NCBI GenBank assembly: GCA_027490955.1
Contig: JAIXXB010000017.1
Coordinates: forward strand, 1-59,618
Length of the DNA stretch: 59,618 nucleotides
Origin: Rhodobacter sp.
Lineage (GTDB): Bacteria; Pseudomonadota; Alphaproteobacteria; Rhodobacterales; Rhodobacteraceae
Direction of reading: 5' to 3'
Under the pieces are notes generated by a model, which was not told the origin of the DNA, searched no databases, and saw only the letters and a program-made list of their open reading frames with translations. The position numbers and the translations under genes are program-made. Positions 9,113-16,642 of this stretch are shown here, in pieces. The first letter of the stretch is position 1. Each line of letters opens with the position of its first letter.

Positions 9113-9604
9113 CTATTCTTCAAATGCGCCCATTTGGAACAGGCCGCCAAGCCAATCTTCAAGATGCCATGTGGTCTGCACCATGCCCTGATCGTTGAAT
9201 TCGTGGATATCGATGGTCATGATGGTAAAGGGACGGTTCTTCGGCTCGAACCCCATAAACGGGCCAATCTGGGTTGCGGTATAGGTCGAACGCACCGCCA
9301 CTTTGTTGCCCTCTTGGACGATATCCTCGATCACAATCTTGCCATCGCCAAAGGTCGCGGCAAAGCCTGGAACCAGTTTTTTAAACCCTTCGCGGCCAGG
9401 TTCTTCGCCTGGCGCGGCAGGAATATGCACCCAATCGTCGGCGAGGATCTGATCCAGCAAGGCAGGGTCGTTCTGGTTGAAGGTTTCATAGAAAGTGCGG
9501 ATTTTTTCCTTGTAATCTTCCTGTGCCATTGCAGCCCCAGCAAAGAACGTCAGGGCAGTGGCAGCGCTTCCAAGCGCCAATGTGGCGCGGCGGGTGATGG
9601 TCAT
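9113..9604 (-). CDS. Exported SnoaL-like (NTF2-fold) polyketide-cyclase family protein
   Basis: 163 aa. The N-terminus MTITRRATLALGSAATALTF followed by AMAQE is a signal peptide with a twin arginine, cut after about residue 28. The rest is a single SnoaL/NTF2-like domain: FYETFNQNDPALLDQILADD, a GREGFKKLVPGF helix, and late strands including TIMTIDIHEF and TTWHLEDWLGGLFQMG. Family members are ester cyclases, hydrolases or simple binding proteins, and no substrate can be assigned. It has its own terminator and a good GGAGAT Shine-Dalgarno sequence. It lies next to the LysR-DoxX-VOC locus and may share its function in handling aromatic or quinone-like compounds. Confidence 0.8.
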   Translation of the reverse strand: MTITRRATLALGSAATALTFFAGAAMAQEDYKEKIRTFYETFNQNDPALLDQILADDWVHIPAAPGEEPGREGFKKLVPGFAATFGDGKIVIEDIVQEGNKVAVRSTYTATQIGPFMGFEPKNRPFTIMTIDIHEFNDQGMVQTTWHLEDWLGGLFQMGAFEE

Positions 9605-9832
9605 AATGATCTCCTTTTCTCATTCGATTTGGGTTGAGGTCACCAGTGCAGTGCCGCGCCCTTTGCGCGGCCCGCTGGGCCTTTTGCAGTTTGGTTCAGG
9701 TCGGGCTTGCTGGGCTGATGCCCTGCTTCGGCCCGATAAGGAAAAGCTAAACCTTAATCCTTACGAGATCATCGGTCATATTTTTGATTCTGACTTTCCT
9801 AGAAAGAGATGATGGCCCAAGCGCGGCCATGG

Positions 9833-10738
9833 TCACAGCACACCAAGCGCGCCGCCAAACCCTTCTGGCCCTGCAAGAAAATCCAAAAAGCTGCGCGTTT
9901 TGGCGGGCAGATAGCTGCGGTCGGGGTAGATCGCCGATAATGCAACCATCGGCGCGGGCAAATTGGGCAAAAGCCTTTCCAGCCGCCCAGCGGCAAGATG
10001 CGGACGCGCCACCAAGTGCGGCATAATAGCAATGCCCATACCTTCTAGGGCCGCTTGGAACAGAACAGTTTCATTCGCGCTTTGCAACACTGGGATCATG
10101 CGCACCTCGGGTGCATTGGGGCCAAGCCCTAGGCGCACACGCCCGCCCGTGCTGACGGGGCTATAGGCCAGAAAGGGCACGCCTGCTAAATCACTTACCT
10201 CTTTGGGTCGCCCGATTTGGTCCAACAGGGCGGGGGTGGCCACGATGTTAAAGGTGACATCAGCCAGTCGCCGGGCGATCAACCCCTCGTCCAGCGTAGG
10301 GCTAACGCGCAGGGCAAGGTCATAGCCATCTTCGACCAAATTCACCTGCCGCCCGCTGAGATCAAGATCGAAAATCACCTCTGGATAGCGCGCGCGATAG
10401 GTGGCAAGCACCCGCACAAAGCCAGAGTCGGCCAGCCAAATCGGCAAAGACAGTTTCAGCGTGCCGCGCGGATCAATGGTCGACTGCGCCAGCCGCGCGC
10501 CAACCTCGTCCAATTCCTCAAGCAAGGGGCGCACAGCCGCAAGGTATATTGCCCCCGCCTCGGTTAGGCTGACACTGCGGCTGGTGCGGTTCAACAGGCG
10601 CGCGCCAAGCTTTGCCTCTAAATGCTGGACGTGCTTGCTGGTCATGGCCGCTGAAATATCCAATCGGTCGGCCACAGTTGCAAAACTTTTCGACTCGGCC
10701 ACGGCGGCAAAGACTCGCAGGCTGAATAGACTGTCCAT
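9833..10738 (-). CDS. LysR-family transcriptional regulator
   Basis: 301 aa from the ATG at 10738 (MDSLFSLRVFAAVAESKSF), chosen because AGGAGGA sits 7 nt upstream. An ATG 7 codons further up has no such site. The N-terminal winged HTH spans residues 1-60 (VADRLDISAAMTSKHVQHLE). A type 2 periplasmic-binding-like effector domain occupies about 90-295, with the AALEGMGIAIMPHLVA segment. It is transcribed divergently from the DoxX/VOC/hydrolase operon with about 230 bp between starts, the usual arrangement for a LysR activator of that operon. Confidence 0.9.
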   Translation of the reverse strand: MDSLFSLRVFAAVAESKSFATVADRLDISAAMTSKHVQHLEAKLGARLLNRTSRSVSLTEAGAIYLAAVRPLLEELDEVGARLAQSTIDPRGTLKLSLPIWLADSGFVRVLATYRARYPEVIFDLDLSGRQVNLVEDGYDLALRVSPTLDEGLIARRLADVTFNIVATPALLDQIGRPKEVSDLAGVPFLAYSPVSTGGRVRLGLGPNAPEVRMIPVLQSANETVLFQAALEGMGIAIMPHLVARPHLAAGRLERLLPNLPAPMVALSAIYPDRSYLPAKTRSFLDFLAGPEGFGGALGVL

Positions 10739-10971
10739 AGTTTCCTCCTGTTCAGCCACGCCTTCGGGCGGGCCAAGGCAAGTTTCCCAATCGGCAATCT
10801 ACAGGCGCAAACATTGCCGATCAATGCATAATACCCCCATAAGTTGCGCATATCATCAACCAATAGGAAACCCAGCCTTCACCCGCAGACCAATGATCCC
10901 ATTGGCCAGAACGGGTAATTGTCATCGGGCAAATCCACGGGGCACCCGCCCCCATTGAAAAAGGAAAGACC
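10739..10971. promoter_or_regulatory. Divergent promoter region between LysR gene and DoxX operon
   Basis: 233 bp between the two starts. It contains a strong AGGAGGA Shine-Dalgarno sequence for the LysR gene and AAAGGAAAG for the DoxX gene, and short T-N11-A type motifs. I could not fix a specific operator by eye. Confidence 0.4.
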
Positions 10972-11400
10972 ATGACGATGACTGCAACCTCTTCCCAACC
11001 TGTCAGCCGCGGCTGGAACATTGCCATTTGGCTGGGCCAAATCGCACTGGCCGCGCTGTATCTGATGGCGGCCTATATGAAGGGGATGATGCCCATCGCC
11101 GACCTTGCAGCCATGGGCCTTTTGTGGGCCGAGGGCGCGCCCGTTTGGTTGGTGCGCGGCATTGCCCTGCTAGAGTTTCTGGGCGCTGTGGGCGTGATCC
11201 TGCCCGCCGCAACGCGCATCTTGCCACAACTGACGGTCTTGGCGGCATGGGGCCTGCTTGCGATCCAAGCGCTGGCGATCCCGTTCCACATGATTCGCGG
11301 CGAGTTTGAACCATTGCCCTTTAACCTGATCTACGTAGCCTTGGCAGTTTTTGTGCTGTGGGGCCGCACCCGCAAAGCGCCCATCGCGCCGCGCGCCTAA
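10972..11400 (+). CDS. DoxX-like integral membrane protein (first)
   Basis: 142 aa with four hydrophobic segments (about 17-37, 57-80, 82-105, 113-133), the standard DoxX topology. Conserved features are LYLMAAYMKGM in helix 1 and the GIALLEFLGAVGVILPAATR region. DoxX-family proteins are small quinone- or redox-associated membrane proteins; MhqP of Bacillus, induced by quinones, belongs here. AAAGGAAAG precedes the ATG. It is the first gene of the operon facing the LysR regulator and has a paralogue four genes downstream. Confidence 0.85.
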   Translation: MTMTATSSQPVSRGWNIAIWLGQIALAALYLMAAYMKGMMPIADLAAMGLLWAEGAPVWLVRGIALLEFLGAVGVILPAATRILPQLTVLAAWGLLAIQALAIPFHMIRGEFEPLPFNLIYVALAVFVLWGRTRKAPIAPRA

Positions 11401-11422
11401 TCGAACAGGAATGGAGATCGAC

Positions 11423-12358
11423 ATGGATACCCCAGCTCTCGTTCTTGCACGGCAGCGCATCGCCGAGAATCTACCCGAACGGCTGACTTGGGGCCCCTTG
11501 ACCCTGTCGGTCACCAATCTTGACCGCGCCGCGGCATTCTGGACAGAGGTCATCGGCTTTGTCCGCCGCGCGAATGAGGGGCCGGGCCTTGCGCTTGGCA
11601 CCTCTGATCGGACGCTTGTGGTGCTTTCTCCCGGTGCCACCAGCCCCGTCGCCCGCGGCCATGCGGGCATGTATCACGTGGCCTTTGGGATGCCGTCACA
11701 GGCAGAATTCTCGCGCCGCGCGCGCAGGTTCCTTGACCTTGGCGTGCCATTTTCCCCCGTGGATCATTTGATGTCAAAGGCGCTTTACCTTGACGATCCT
11801 GATGGCCATGGCATTGAAATCGCGTGGGAAACGCCAGAACGCTTTGGCCGTTTTGCCACGGAATATGGCCATTTCGCCATGTATGATGCACATGGGCGCG
11901 CCCATAGCGGGCGCGAGAGGCTTGATCTGCGGGCCGAACTGGCCGCCGCTGATGGCACCGATCCTGCCCTTGCCCTGCATCCAGATGCAACAGTGGCGCA
12001 TCTGCATTTGCATGTGCCCGCGATTGACCCATCGCTTGCTTGGTTCGAAAACTTGGGCTTTGCGCGCAACCTGAATCTGCCCAGCTTTGGCATGGCCGAT
12101 ATGGGCGCGGGCGCGGCCTATACCCACAGGCTTGCCATGAATATTTGGGCAGGTCTTGGGGCAAAACCTGCGCCGCAGACCTCGGCGCGGCTGATGTCTT
12201 ATCAATTGGAAACATCGGATGGCACGCTCTTTGCCGCCGCAGAAAACCACCTCACCAAAGACCGCGCAACGGGGATTCTGACTGGTATTGATCCCGCGGG
12301 CGTCACCCTTTCACTGGCGCTGCGCGCCACCAACCACCACAAGGAAGCAGCAGCATGA
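11423..12358 (+). CDS. VOC-superfamily protein, two-domain catechol-2,3-dioxygenase/glyoxalase type
   Basis: 311 aa. I start at ATG 11423 (MDTPALVLARQRI), with GGAG 8 nt upstream; ATG 11411 in frame is an alternative. Two vicinal-oxygen-chelate modules are visible: residues about 25-150 (LTLSVTNLDRAAAFWTEVIG, then LYLDDPDGHGIEIAW) and about 195-305 (VAHLHLHVPAIDPSLAWFEN). Metal ligands would be the His/Glu residues in strands such as YHVAFGM and GIEIAW. It resembles Bacillus CatE/MhqA/MhqO-type ring-cleaving dioxygenases. It lies in an operon between DoxX and a ferric-reductase-like protein, with its stop overlapping the next ATG (ATGA). The substrate is not known. Confidence 0.8.
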   Translation: MDTPALVLARQRIAENLPERLTWGPLTLSVTNLDRAAAFWTEVIGFVRRANEGPGLALGTSDRTLVVLSPGATSPVARGHAGMYHVAFGMPSQAEFSRRARRFLDLGVPFSPVDHLMSKALYLDDPDGHGIEIAWETPERFGRFATEYGHFAMYDAHGRAHSGRERLDLRAELAAADGTDPALALHPDATVAHLHLHVPAIDPSLAWFENLGFARNLNLPSFGMADMGAGAAYTHRLAMNIWAGLGAKPAPQTSARLMSYQLETSDGTLFAAAENHLTKDRATGILTGIDPAGVTLSLALRATNHHKEAAA

Positions 12359-13005
12359 CCCTACAAAACACACATGAAACTGGCCCCGCGCCAACATCTT
12401 TTTCGTGGCGGAACCTTGCATATCCCTATGGCCTTTGGGCGCTGTTCGCGCTGCCGGGCGTGGCGATGACAATCGCTATCATGACCTCGGCTGAGCCTGC
12501 GGAAATGATACATGAAATGGTCCATCCTTCGGGCGAATTTTCGGCGCGGTTTTTGATTGCAACGATGCTGGCCTCGCCCTTGGTTCTTGTGCTGCGCGGC
12601 TGGCGCGGGCCACAGTGGATGAAACGAAATCGCCGTTACTTGGGCGTTGCCGCCTTTGGCTATGCGCTGTTGCACACGATCCTTTACCTGATCGACAAGG
12701 CCGCGCTTGACCCTGTGCTGTCAGATTTGCCAAAATTCTACATCTGGACGGGCTGGATCGCTTTTGTGATCTTTGTGCCGCTGGCGGTGACTTCGCATGA
12801 TTGGTTCGTGCGCCGCATGGGCGTGTGGTGGAAATGGCTGCAGCGCTGGACCTATGGCGCGGCTGTCTTGACGCTGGCGCATTGGGCAGCGCTGAACGAT
12901 TGGGGCGGGATTGCGCCTGCGCTTGTCCACTTTGGCCCCTTGATTGCGCTGGAAGCCTACCGCGTCTGGTATTGGTATCTGCGCCCCCGCACTGCCACCA
13001 ACTGA
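12355..13005 (+). CDS. Ferric-reductase-like/MsrQ-like haem membrane protein
   Basis: 216 aa with about six hydrophobic segments. Conserved histidines are in LLHTILYL (about residue 103) and TLAHWAALNDW (about 180), matching haem-ligating helices of the ferric reductase-like transmembrane family, to which MsrQ/YedZ belongs. The size also matches MsrQ (about 200 aa). No msrP methionine-sulfoxide reductase gene is adjacent, so it is not a standard msrPQ pair. Start overlaps the VOC gene stop by ATGA. Probable role: electron transfer between quinol or flavin and a partner; the b561 gene follows 28 bp downstream. Confidence 0.75.
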   Translation: MTLQNTHETGPAPTSFSWRNLAYPYGLWALFALPGVAMTIAIMTSAEPAEMIHEMVHPSGEFSARFLIATMLASPLVLVLRGWRGPQWMKRNRRYLGVAAFGYALLHTILYLIDKAALDPVLSDLPKFYIWTGWIAFVIFVPLAVTSHDWFVRRMGVWWKWLQRWTYGAAVLTLAHWAALNDWGGIAPALVHFGPLIALEAYRVWYWYLRPRTATN

Positions 13006-13033
13006 TCTTTGATCCCAACTTGGAGATAACGCC

Positions 13034-13537
13034 ATGACCACTCTTACAACTGCTTATCGCCCTGCCCAGATCTGGTTGCACTGGATCACTGTGTTCGGGG
13101 TGATCTTCCAGATTGCCTTTCATGATGCCATCGTTGCTGTGATAGACGCACGCCAAGCGGGCCAAACCCCGACCGACTCTGATATGACCTCGGCTATGGT
13201 TCACGTCAGCGTTGGCAGCATCATCCTATTGGCTGTTATTGCGCGGCTATATTTGCGCTGGCGCTATGGTGCGCCGGGCCATGCGGCGGGCACCTCTGCC
13301 GCGCAGGCGATGGTTGCAAATATCATGCACAAAGCCCTTTATGGCCTGCTTTTTGCTATGGTCGTCACGGGCATGCTGACATGGAATGACATTGCGCCAT
13401 TGGGCGACGTGCATTCTGGCCTCAACATGGCACTGTTCTTTGCGGCGCTTGCCCATGGGTTTGCCGCCATCTTCAACCAGTTCGTCCGCAAGGATGGAAC
13501 GCTGGCACGCATGATGCCAATGCTGCGGAAAGGATAA
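13034..13537 (+). CDS. Cytochrome b561-family membrane protein
   Basis: 167 aa, four transmembrane helices. Histidines occur in each expected helix: QIWLHWITV (about 15), MVHVSVGS (about 57), NIMHKALYG (about 98) and LAHGFAAIFNQF (about 140), as in CybB-type b561 quinol oxidoreductases. GGAGATAACGCC precedes the ATG. Co-transcribed with the ferric-reductase-like and second DoxX genes (3-bp gap to the next start), so it probably moves electrons to or from the quinone pool. Confidence 0.88.
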   Translation: MTTLTTAYRPAQIWLHWITVFGVIFQIAFHDAIVAVIDARQAGQTPTDSDMTSAMVHVSVGSIILLAVIARLYLRWRYGAPGHAAGTSAAQAMVANIMHKALYGLLFAMVVTGMLTWNDIAPLGDVHSGLNMALFFAALAHGFAAIFNQFVRKDGTLARMMPMLRKG

Positions 13538-13540
13538 AGC

Positions 13541-13972
13541 ATGAACGCCATTGTAACCCCTTCGCGCAGCATGACCATATCCCTTTGGGTTGCACGCGTG
13601 TTGGTTGCCATACCCTTCTTTATAGCCGCTGGGCTGGAAGGTTTGTCTTCACCCGCAACGCTGGCCGAAATGGATCTGGTTTGGATCCCGAACGCGCCCT
13701 TATGGCTGGTGCGACTGGTGGCGGCGGTTGAAGGGTTGGCCGCCCTTGGGCTGATCTTGCCAGGATTACTGCGCCTGCCGCCTGCAACGCTGACCATTTC
13801 GGCGGCCGTGCTTTTGGTGGTTCAAATCGCCGCCCTTACGCTGGACTTTTTAGGCAGCGGTATGGGAGATTTGCCCGTCAAGGCTGTGGTGCTGGCGCTG
13901 ACGCTGTTTATCTTGTGGGTGCAACTGCGCCAGATTGGATCGCGGGCAAAAGCCGCGCCGCCCACAGCATGA
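13541..13972 (+). CDS. DoxX-like integral membrane protein (second)
   Basis: 143 aa, four hydrophobic segments. The same layout as the product of 10972-11400 (PNAPLWLVRLVAAVEGLAAL corresponds to GAPVWLVRGIALLEFLGAVG), so the two are paralogues within one operon. AAAGGATAAAGC precedes the ATG, and the stop TGA overlaps the ATG of the following hydrolase. Confidence 0.83.
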   Translation: MNAIVTPSRSMTISLWVARVLVAIPFFIAAGLEGLSSPATLAEMDLVWIPNAPLWLVRLVAAVEGLAALGLILPGLLRLPPATLTISAAVLLVVQIAALTLDFLGSGMGDLPVKAVVLALTLFILWVQLRQIGSRAKAAPPTA

Positions 13973-14631
13973 CCCTATCGCACCACCATCTTCCCGCCAG
14001 ATCGGGCCAAACCCAAAGCCTTGTGGTTCTGCTGCATGGCTTTGGGGCAAATGGGGCGGCGATGCTGGGTTTGGCAAAGGCCCTCTCGGTGGCACTGCCT
14101 GACACGGCGTTTTTGGCCCCAAATGCACCCGATCTGGCCATCAGTCGACCAGACGGGCGCATGTGGTATACCATCCCCGAACTGGACGGCTCTAGCCTTG
14201 ATCAGGCCGAGGCAAGGTTGCAAAGCAGCGCAAAGCTGCTGGATGCCTTTCTTGATGCGCAACTGGCCGCCGCGGGCTTGCCCGCCTCGGCGCTGGCGCT
14301 GGTGGGCTTTTCGCAAGGCGCGGGGATGTGCTTTGAAGTAGGGCCGCGCCGCGCAGAGCCATTGGCGGGTGTCGTCGCCATATCGGGCCGCATCAAGCGC
14401 AAGCATGCCCTTGCCGCAGAAACGCGCAGCAAACCACCGTTCCTGATACTTGTGGGGGCAGAGGATCGCTTGATGACGGCCCATGACATCAATGACGCGG
14501 CCGATGCCTTAGCGCAGGTTGGTATTCCCGTGCAGCACATCACCATGGCTGACACAGGGCACGGCATTTCGGATCAGGGGATACAAACCGCGAAAGATTT
14601 CCTGCGCCATGTTCTGGGCGGGGCCGCGTAG
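13969..14631 (+). CDS. Phospholipase/carboxylesterase-family alpha/beta hydrolase (MhqD-like)
   Basis: 220 aa from ATG 13969 (ATGA overlap with the DoxX gene). An alpha/beta hydrolase fold with oxyanion motif LLHGFGANG (about 20-28), nucleophile elbow GFSQGAG (Ser about 115), Asp in LVGAEDRLM (about 163) and His in MADTGHGIS (about 194). The length and motifs fit the YpfH/MhqD/EstB carboxylesterase group. Bacillus MhqD is a member and is induced with the DoxX and dioxygenase partners by hydroquinones. Last gene of the operon. Confidence 0.87.
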   Translation: MTLSHHHLPARSGQTQSLVVLLHGFGANGAAMLGLAKALSVALPDTAFLAPNAPDLAISRPDGRMWYTIPELDGSSLDQAEARLQSSAKLLDAFLDAQLAAAGLPASALALVGFSQGAGMCFEVGPRRAEPLAGVVAISGRIKRKHALAAETRSKPPFLILVGAEDRLMTAHDINDAADALAQVGIPVQHITMADTGHGISDQGIQTAKDFLRHVLGGAA

Positions 14632-14713
14632 CAAGCATTGCGCGCCAAGGGTCTGGGCGCAGTGCCGCTGCCGTTTGGGCCAAATGCCATTGGCCTGCAA
14701 CATCCGCGCGCCT

Positions 14714-15712
14714 TTAGGCGGGGATTGGCGGGGCCGTTGTATCGCGCTGGATCAGCGTCAGCGCAGGCAAGGCGTTCATCTGCACGGATGGATCACTGGT
14801 GATCAACCTGTGCAAGCGCTGCGCCGCGATATGGCCCAAGTGACGGATGGGCTGCGCGATGGTCGTCAGGCGCGGCAACACAAAGGCCGCCGACGGAATA
14901 TCGTCAAACCCGATAATCGACAGATCGCGCGGGATTTGCAGGCCCAGATCATGGGCGGCATGAATGGCCCCGATGGCGGCAATATCCGTCAACCCAATCA
15001 AGGCCGTTGGCCGATGGGCCAAGGCGTTGCGGGCCAGATCATAGGCTTGGGCAAAGTCATGTGTCATGCCCAATTGCACCGATACTGGCTGTAGGCCGCT
15101 TTGGCCAAGCGCCGCCTTTGCCCCTGCCAAACGCCGCTTGATCGATTGGCTGTGCTGCGGCGCGCCAAGAATGGCAATCTTGCGATGACCCAAATCCAGC
15201 AAATGCTGCGCCATCATCCGCCCGCCCAGATCATGGTCAATCACAATGGAGTCGCTGGCATAGCCGTGCAAATCGCGATCTATCGCCACAATCGGAATAC
15301 CGCGCGCGCGCAAGGGGGCAAAATGGGCCGCGCCTGCCTCGGCACTTGCCGCGATAACACCGCCCACACGGCGCGATAGAAACATGGCCACATAGCGCGC
15401 CTCATGCGCGGCGCTTTCGGCGGTGCTGCAAATGAAAGACTGATACCCCAAATCAAACAGCGCCTGCTCCATTGACTGCGCCAAAATGCCAAAGAACTGC
15501 ACATCGATGGAGGGCAGCAAAATCCCCACCAGATGGCTTTTGCCACCGCGCAAAATGCGCGCGTCACTGCTGGGCTGGAAATTGGTCTGTGCTATTGCCG
15601 ATTCGATCTTGGCTCGCAGCGCCGCCGAGACATAGCCGCTGTTGTTCAGCACCCGCGATACCGATGCCACAGAGGTTTGCGCCAGTGTCGCGATGGTTTT
15701 GATACTTGCCAC
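14714..15712 (-). CDS. LacI-family transcriptional regulator (aldolase/kinase cluster)
   Basis: 332 aa with a GTG start at 15712, GAGG 7 nt upstream. The LacI headpiece is at residues 3-50 (IKTIATLAQTSVASVSRVLN), followed by a hinge and a periplasmic-binding-like sugar domain (VGILLPSIDVQFF, RRVGGVIAASAE, LSIIGFDDIPSAAF, LTTIAQP). It is divergent from the aldolase/PfkB operon with 92 bp between starts, so it is presumably its sugar-responsive repressor. The ligand is unknown, which matters because the operon substrate is also unknown. Confidence 0.93.
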   Translation of the reverse strand: MASIKTIATLAQTSVASVSRVLNNSGYVSAALRAKIESAIAQTNFQPSSDARILRGGKSHLVGILLPSIDVQFFGILAQSMEQALFDLGYQSFICSTAESAAHEARYVAMFLSRRVGGVIAASAEAGAAHFAPLRARGIPIVAIDRDLHGYASDSIVIDHDLGGRMMAQHLLDLGHRKIAILGAPQHSQSIKRRLAGAKAALGQSGLQPVSVQLGMTHDFAQAYDLARNALAHRPTALIGLTDIAAIGAIHAAHDLGLQIPRDLSIIGFDDIPSAAFVLPRLTTIAQPIRHLGHIAAQRLHRLITSDPSVQMNALPALTLIQRDTTAPPIPA

Positions 15713-15745
15713 AGAGCGCCTCGATTTGCTGTGAAATCGTTAGGA

Positions 15746-15774
15746 TTGACAGGTCTACAAGCTTTGCAATACCG
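15746..15774 (+). promoter_or_regulatory. Possible promoter of the aldolase operon
   Basis: TTGACA (15746-15751), 17-nt spacer, ATACCG (15769-15774). The -35 is perfect and the -10 poor, so confidence is limited. Confidence 0.4.
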
Positions 15775-15778
15775 ATGT

Positions 15779-15789
15779 GTAATCGTTAC
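15779..15789. promoter_or_regulatory. Candidate LacI operator GTAATCGTTAC
   Basis: Interrupted palindrome GTAA-TCG-TTAC just after the putative promoter and 15 bp before the aldolase ATG. A similar half, AAATCGTTAG, lies at 15734-15743. Position and symmetry suit repression by the divergent LacI gene. Confidence 0.4.
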
Positions 15790-15804
15790 CAGAAGGATCA
15801 GAAA

Positions 15805-16641
15805 ATGAAAAGCGCGCGGATGAACCGACTGTTTGGCACGTCAGGAAATTGCTTTGACGTGGCCATAGACCATGGGATGTTCAACGAGCACAGCTTTTTA
15901 CCTGGAATCGAAAATATGGCGAAGGCGATTGCGATTATCGCCGATGCCAAGCCAGACGCCATTCAACTGCCCCCCGGAACGGCTAAGATTTTGCAATCTA
16001 TTGCGGGCAAGGATCGCCCCGCTTTGGTGTTGCGCACTGACATCGCCAATGTTTACGGCAACCCTTTGCCCAAAGCGCTGTTTTCCGAAGTGATCGACAG
16101 GCCCGTAGAGCAAGCCTTGGCGCTGGATGCCGCCTGCGTTGTGGTCAACCTGTTGATGTTGCCAGACCAGCCCGAAGTTTACCGCGCCTGCGTGCGCAAC
16201 GTAAACGCGCTGAAACGCGAATGCGAGATTTATGGCATGCCGCTGATGGTTGAACCGCTTGTGATGCAAGACAATGCCAAAGGCGCCTATATGGTCGATG
16301 GGGCGATTGAGAAAATCCTGCCGCTGGTGCGACAGGCGGCGGAGTTGGGGGCCGATATCATCAAGGCCGATCCTTGCGATGATGTCGAGGAATACCACCG
16401 TGTGATTGAAATTGCCCAAGGCCTGCCCGTATTGGTGCGGGGCGGTGGGCGCGTGCCAGACCGCGAGATTCTCACCCGCACAAAAGCCCTGATGCAGCAA
16501 GGCGCGCGCGGCATTGTCTATGGCCGCAACGTGATTCAGCATCCCGATCCGCGCGGCATGACCAGCGCCTTGATGGCCATTGTGCATGAAGGGGCAAGCG
16601 TGGACGCAGCCTTTGCCCATATCGCCAAAGGGGGCGCTTGA
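15805..16641 (+). CDS. Class I (Schiff-base) aldolase, DhnA/LsrF/LacD-like
   Basis: 278 aa from ATG 15805 (AGAAGGA upstream); the open frame extends 33 codons further without coding character. A TIM-barrel aldolase: FDVAIDHGMFN at the N-terminus, the catalytic-lysine strand ADIIKADPC (Lys about 189), LVRGGGRVPDREI (phosphate site) and the GARGIVYGRNV strand. The family includes DhnA-type fructose-bisphosphate aldolase and LsrF. With the PfkB kinase two genes on, it would cleave a phosphorylated ketose or related acid to a triose phosphate. The Gfo/Idh gene starts 1 bp after its stop. The exact substrate is unknown. Confidence 0.85.
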   Translation: MKSARMNRLFGTSGNCFDVAIDHGMFNEHSFLPGIENMAKAIAIIADAKPDAIQLPPGTAKILQSIAGKDRPALVLRTDIANVYGNPLPKALFSEVIDRPVEQALALDAACVVVNLLMLPDQPEVYRACVRNVNALKRECEIYGMPLMVEPLVMQDNAKGAYMVDGAIEKILPLVRQAAELGADIIKADPCDDVEEYHRVIEIAQGLPVLVRGGGRVPDREILTRTKALMQQGARGIVYGRNVIQHPDPRGMTSALMAIVHEGASVDAAFAHIAKGGA

Positions 16642-16642
16642 C

